A stretch of 64,000 nt of DNA from contig NZ_JACHOV010000002.1 in assembly GCF_014200045.1 (NCBI RefSeq), forward strand, positions 186,001-250,000. The letters are read 5' to 3'. A model generated the notes under the pieces. It was not told where the DNA came from. It made no database searches and worked only from the letters and a program-made list of their open reading frames with translations. Every line of letters starts with the position of its first letter. Position 1 is the stretch's first letter. Both the position numbers and the translations under genes were made by a program. This document shows positions 60,027-64,000 of the stretch, piece after piece. This stretch comes from Rhizorhapis suberifaciens (GTDB lineage Bacteria; Pseudomonadota; Alphaproteobacteria; Sphingomonadales; Sphingomonadaceae).

Positions 60027-61064
60027 ATGTCCGATCTGAATAAAGTGCCTGTGACGATCATAACCGGTTTTCTGGGCGCCGGAAAAACCACGCTGATCAG
60101 TCATCTTATCCGGAACGCGGAAGGGAGCAGGCTGGCAGTGGTCGTGAATGAGTTCGGCACTCTGGGCGTCGATGGCGATATCCTGAAATCCTGCTCCATT
60201 CCCGATTGCCCGGCCGAAAATATCGTCGAGCTTGCCAATGGGTGCATTTGCTGCACCGTGGCCGATGATTTCATTCCCACAATCGAAAAACTGCTCAATC
60301 TGGACCAACGCCCTGACCATATCTTGATCGAGACATCGGGCCTCGCCCTGCCAAAGCCCCTGCTCAAGGCGTTCGACTGGCCCGACATCCGGTCGCGCGT
60401 CACCGTGGATGGCGTGATCGCGCTGGCTGATGCAGAGGCGGTTGCGGCGGGCCGCTTCGCCCCGGACCTAGACGCACTTGAAGCTCAGCGCGCTGCGGAT
60501 AGCAATATCGATCATGAGACGCCGCTGTCCGAAGTGTTTGAAGATCAGCTCGCCTGCGCCGATATGGTGCTGCTGACGAAGGCCGATCTTGCAGGGCCAG
60601 AGGGCGTCGCCGCCGCACGAGCCGTCATTGCTGCCGAAGCAGCGCGCTCGATCCCGGTAATAGAACTGAAAGAGGGAGCGATTGACCCGCGCTTGATCCT
60701 GGGCCTTGGCGCTGCCGCAGAAGACGATATCGCGGCGCGTCCATCGCATCATGACGGGGAAGGCGACCATGAGCATGATGATTTTGACAGCGTGGTTGTG
60801 GAATTCGGCCAGATCATCGACCCTGCCGATCTGTCCGCGCGGATCGAGAGCTTGGCGCGGGATCAGAATATCTTGCGCGTCAAGGGCTACGCCGCGGTAG
60901 CGGGCAAACCCATGCGTCTTTTGGTCCAGGCGGTGGGTGCGCGAGTGCGCAGCCAATATGATCGGCTCTGGCGTGAGGACGAGCCGCGTATAACTCGGCT
61001 GGTGGCTATCGCCGAGCGCGATCATATTGACGCAGACGCAATCCGGCAGGTTGTCGAGGCCTAA
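60027..61064 (+). CDS. cobW: CobW-type GTPase, cobalt chaperone for cobalamin synthesis
   Basis: A 345-aa G3E GTPase. The Walker A motif is GFLGAGKTT (residues 14-22), the metal-binding CxCC motif is in ANGCICCTV, and the guanine motif is in LLTKADL. A His/Asp/Glu-rich stretch (SHHDGEGDHEHDDFDS) before the C-terminal domain can hold metal. CobW is thought to deliver Co2+ to the CobNST chelatase. ATG 60027 has GGGGA 6 nt upstream. It precedes cobN by 6 nt. Confidence 0.95.
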   Translation: MSDLNKVPVTIITGFLGAGKTTLISHLIRNAEGSRLAVVVNEFGTLGVDGDILKSCSIPDCPAENIVELANGCICCTVADDFIPTIEKLLNLDQRPDHILIETSGLALPKPLLKAFDWPDIRSRVTVDGVIALADAEAVAAGRFAPDLDALEAQRAADSNIDHETPLSEVFEDQLACADMVLLTKADLAGPEGVAAARAVIAAEAARSIPVIELKEGAIDPRLILGLGAAAEDDIAARPSHHDGEGDHEHDDFDSVVVEFGQIIDPADLSARIESLARDQNILRVKGYAAVAGKPMRLLVQAVGARVRSQYDRLWREDEPRITRLVAIAERDHIDADAIRQVVEA

Positions 61065-61070
61065 GCCCCC

Positions 61071-64000
61071 ATGCATGTCATCTTCCGCGAAACCCACGGG
61101 CTTGAAGAAATGGCGGTTCCAAAGGATCTTGGGCAAACGCCTGCGGATCTTGTGGTCCTGTCTTTTTCCGACAGCGATCTTGGTGCATTCGCGGCTGGGT
61201 GGCGGCGTGCGCAAGCGGCAGGCTCTCCATTGAGCAGCCTTCGCCTCGCCAACCTATCAGAACTAACGCATCCGCTGTCAGTGGACACCTATGTCGAAAA
61301 GACGCTGTCAGGCGCCAAGGCAATCCTGATCCGGTTGATCGGCGGGTCTTCCTATTGGGCCTATGGGCTCCAGCAGGTTGAGGCATTGGCGAGGACGCGC
61401 GGAATCGCACTCGCGGTTTTGCCCGCCGATGGCAGGATCGACACGCGGCTCAATGAGTTCTCGACGCTGCCGGGGCCGCTGCTGCATGAACTTGCGCAGC
61501 TTTGCGACGCCGGCGGGGAGGTCGCGGCGCAAATGGCGCTTACGAAGCTGGCGCTGGCAACGGGGCTTGAGAGCGAACGGGTGCAAAGCGCCCATGCAGT
61601 CGCAACAGTCGGGGCGTGGCATGCAGATGAGGGTATCACCTGTCCTGCGGCCTTTGCCTTGACCTCATCCCGGCCAAAAATCCTGCTTGTTTTCTACCGC
61701 GCCTATTTGACGGCAGCCGATCTGCACCCTTTTGAGGTTTTGCATGCCGCATTCAGGAAAAAGGGCTTTGATGTGCTGGGGCTGTTCGCGCCGTCACTAA
61801 AGGACCCCAGCGCTCGCGAATGGTTGGAACGGTGGGTGCAGGCGCTTGCTCCCGTTGCCATCGTTAATGCCACTGCGTTTTCGGCACGCGGGGAGGATGG
61901 GGCGACCCCCCTCGACGCTGCTGGCGTTCCTGTGTTTCAGCTCGCTCTCGCGACTTCCGGGCGCGAAGCTTGGGAAGCGGCATCTCGCGGTCTTTCTCCA
62001 GCCGATCTGGCCATGCACATAGTGCTCCCCGAAGTCGACGGACGGCTATTTGCCGGTGTGGCGAGTTTCAAGCAAACAGCTATCATCGATGCCGATCTGG
62101 AATATGCGCGGTCGGAGCATCGGGCGGAACCATCACGGATCAATGCCATAGTCGAACGGATCACTGCCTGGGTAAGGCTGGGGCAGAAGGCTGCGGATCA
62201 ACGGCGGTTGGCGCTGATTCTTTCAACCTATCCCGGCAAGGACCATCAGATGGCCCATGCGGTCGGCCTTGACGCTTTGGCATCTGCTAAAGCGATTTTG
62301 CATGATCTGTCTTGCGCAGGTTATGTAACGGATGATCGCGAGAACCTCGCCATTGCGCTTCAGACGGATCGATTGAGCTGGTCGCTGGAGGAATATCGCG
62401 AGGCGCTGAAATGCGTGCCGGATACTTTGCGCGCGGAACTGTCCGCGGCTTGGGGGGAACCCGAGGACGACCCCTCAGCCCTCGACGGCAAATTTATATT
62501 CGCGGCATTGCAAGCGGGGGCAGTCACGATTGCGCTGCAGCCGGAGCGCGGCATGCCCCACACGCGTGGCGATGATTATCATGATCTGTCGCGCTTGCCG
62601 CGCCATGCCTATGTCGCCTTTTATCTCTGGCTGCGGGAGCAGGGGATCGATGCACTGCTGCATATCGGCGCGCACGGCACGCTGGAATGGCTGCCCGGCA
62701 AATCGGTCGCCCTGTCGGACACCTGCTGGCCGGAGATACTCTTGGGGCCGACGCCCGTGATCTACCCCTTCATTGTCAACGATCCGGGCGAAGCTGCGCA
62801 AGCCAAGCGCCGCATCGGGGCCGTGACGCTGGGGCATGTGCCGCCGCCGATGAAGGTGGCGGAAGGCGGCATGGGTCTGGCGCGTATAGAAGCGCTATTG
62901 GACGAATTTTCCAATGCCGACGGACTTGATCCAGCCCGGCGCAACCGGTTGCAGTCCGACATCCGTTCCGAGGCGCAGGCGCTTGGGCTGGAAGAGGAAC
63001 TTGGTCTCGACAGCGCCACCACGACGATTGAAGCTATCTCCCGCATCGACAGGTTTGTTTGCGACGTGAAGGAAAGCCAGTTCGGCGACGGTTTGCATAT
63101 TTTCGGCCGGGGCGAGCATGGTGATGCGGAACGCAACGGGCTTCTGACGGCGCTTGCGGGGCGGCGCATCGCGCCGGGTCCGTCTGGCTCGCCCTTTCGC
63201 GGGCGGTCCGATGTACTGCCTACGGGCCGCAATCTATACACTATCGACCCACGCGCCGTGCCATCCCGCGCGGCCCATGAACAAGGCGTCAAGGTGGCGG
63301 AAGAACTCATCCGGCGGCACTTGCAGGATCATGGCGATTATCCCCGCAGACTGGTGGTGGACCTATGGGGCTCGGCTACGATGCGAACCGCGGGCGAAGA
63401 GTTCGCCATGGCTTTGCATCTATTGGGGGCGAAGCCCGTTTGGGATATGACATCAGAGCGAGTGTCGGGCGTGGAGATTCTGCCGCTTGTGCTGTTCGAC
63501 CGTCCCCGCATAGATGTGACGCTGCGGGTGTCCGGGCTGTTCCGGGACGCCTTTCCGACGCTTCCCGCGCTCTTCGGACAGGCGGTGCGGGCGTTGTGTG
63601 CACGCGATGAACCGCCGGAATGGAACCCCTTTGCCGGCCGCGCCGTCGCCCCGCGTGTCTATGGACCGCAACCGGGAAGTTATGGCCTGAACGTCGATTC
63701 TGGCGCTTTTAGCGTGCAGGATCGATTGGCGGCGGGCAGGGCCTGGCTTGCGGCGTCCAGCCATGCATTGGACATGGGGTCGGAACAGTTCGATCCTGAC
63801 GGCCTGCGGCTTCGCGTGGCGTCGGCGGACGCCTTTGTTCATTTGCAGGACCTTCCTGAAACGGACCTTCTGCTAGCTGCGGACTATGCGGCGCATGAGG
63901 CGGGGTTTGCCGCCGCGCAACTTGTGACGGGCGGATCGGCCAGCCTCTATCACCTGGACGCCCGTAATCCTGAGCAAGTCAGCGCGCGGACCCTGACAGA
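61071..64000 (+). CDS. cobN: Aerobic cobaltochelatase subunit CobN (partial, runs off the window)
   Basis: The frame is open from ATG 61071 to the window end, over 970 codons, with no stop. CobN is the large subunit of the ATP-dependent chelatase that inserts Co2+ into hydrogenobyrinate a,c-diamide. Family stretches are visible: STYPGKDHQMAHAVGLD-like sequence, IGAHGTLEWLPGKSVALSD, NLYTIDPRAVPSRAA and LRVSGLFRDAFP. The C-terminal third lies beyond the window. The start codon is 6 nt after cobW. Shared control by riboswitch 2 is expected. Confidence 0.93.
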   Translation, partial: MHVIFRETHGLEEMAVPKDLGQTPADLVVLSFSDSDLGAFAAGWRRAQAAGSPLSSLRLANLSELTHPLSVDTYVEKTLSGAKAILIRLIGGSSYWAYGLQQVEALARTRGIALAVLPADGRIDTRLNEFSTLPGPLLHELAQLCDAGGEVAAQMALTKLALATGLESERVQSAHAVATVGAWHADEGITCPAAFALTSSRPKILLVFYRAYLTAADLHPFEVLHAAFRKKGFDVLGLFAPSLKDPSAREWLERWVQALAPVAIVNATAFSARGEDGATPLDAAGVPVFQLALATSGREAWEAASRGLSPADLAMHIVLPEVDGRLFAGVASFKQTAIIDADLEYARSEHRAEPSRINAIVERITAWVRLGQKAADQRRLALILSTYPGKDHQMAHAVGLDALASAKAILHDLSCAGYVTDDRENLAIALQTDRLSWSLEEYREALKCVPDTLRAELSAAWGEPEDDPSALDGKFIFAALQAGAVTIALQPERGMPHTRGDDYHDLSRLPRHAYVAFYLWLREQGIDALLHIGAHGTLEWLPGKSVALSDTCWPEILLGPTPVIYPFIVNDPGEAAQAKRRIGAVTLGHVPPPMKVAEGGMGLARIEALLDEFSNADGLDPARRNRLQSDIRSEAQALGLEEELGLDSATTTIEAISRIDRFVCDVKESQFGDGLHIFGRGEHGDAERNGLLTALAGRRIAPGPSGSPFRGRSDVLPTGRNLYTIDPRAVPSRAAHEQGVKVAEELIRRHLQDHGDYPRRLVVDLWGSATMRTAGEEFAMALHLLGAKPVWDMTSERVSGVEILPLVLFDRPRIDVTLRVSGLFRDAFPTLPALFGQAVRALCARDEPPEWNPFAGRAVAPRVYGPQPGSYGLNVDSGAFSVQDRLAAGRAWLAASSHALDMGSEQFDPDGLRLRVASADAFVHLQDLPETDLLLAADYAAHEAGFAAAQLVTGGSASLYHLDARNPEQVSARTLT

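Overview
The window looks like a piece of chromosome from an alphaproteobacterium of the family Sphingomonadaceae, probably close to Sphingobium. This rests on high GC, the protein sequences themselves, a permuted two-piece tmRNA, EcfG-type promoter motifs, and housekeeping blocks such as ispH-thrB-rnhA and nrdA/nrdB. The genus is an inference; no database search was run.

Layout. 0-3 kb: glycerol kinase, a methyltransferase and a glycine-zipper lipoprotein behind a candidate EcfG promoter. 3.2-8.2 kb: a compact operon for an alternative aa3-type cytochrome c oxidase (subunits II, I, two subunit III-like proteins, IV and a membrane-anchored cytochrome c). One subunit III gene carries an in-frame palindromic repeat. 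8.3-8.7 kb: tmRNA on the minus strand with tag ANDNEALALAA. 8.7-16.9 kb: envelope and housekeeping genes (stress lipoprotein, mscL, LemA and two TPM proteins, Nudix hydrolase, CAP protein, hemW, phenylalanine hydroxylase, DUF2459-type protein). 17.3-18.9 kb: a two-component pair whose kinase has a plant ethylene-receptor-like sensor domain. 19-36.6 kb: cysteine synthase, two unknown membrane proteins, acyl-CoA ligase with a TetR regulator, rnhA-thrB-ispH, argS-SPOR, a WYL-like protein, an acetyltransferase, a CPA2 antiporter and nrdA/nrdB.

36.6-44.9 kb: a decaying accessory segment between nrdB and tRNA-Leu(CAG). It holds frameshifted relics, a flavin dehydrogenase and a 3-hydroxyacyl-CoA dehydrogenase truncated head-to-head, a CoA-transferase with an internal amber codon, intact paaH-like and pcaF/paaJ-like genes, a GST and an insertion-sequence remnant touching the tRNA. 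45-53.7 kb: NDUFA9-like protein, uppP, and gltD/gltB with a DUF2059 gene wedged between them.

54.2-64 kb: a cobalamin/cobalt region. Two cobalamin riboswitches lie in 320-bp repeats that differ at one base. One precedes a TonB-dependent receptor, a PepSY membrane protein and a HoxN/NixA-type metal transporter. The other precedes cobW and cobN, the latter running off the window. Together these suggest B12-repressed uptake of cobalt or a cobalt compound feeding cobalt insertion into the corrin ring.
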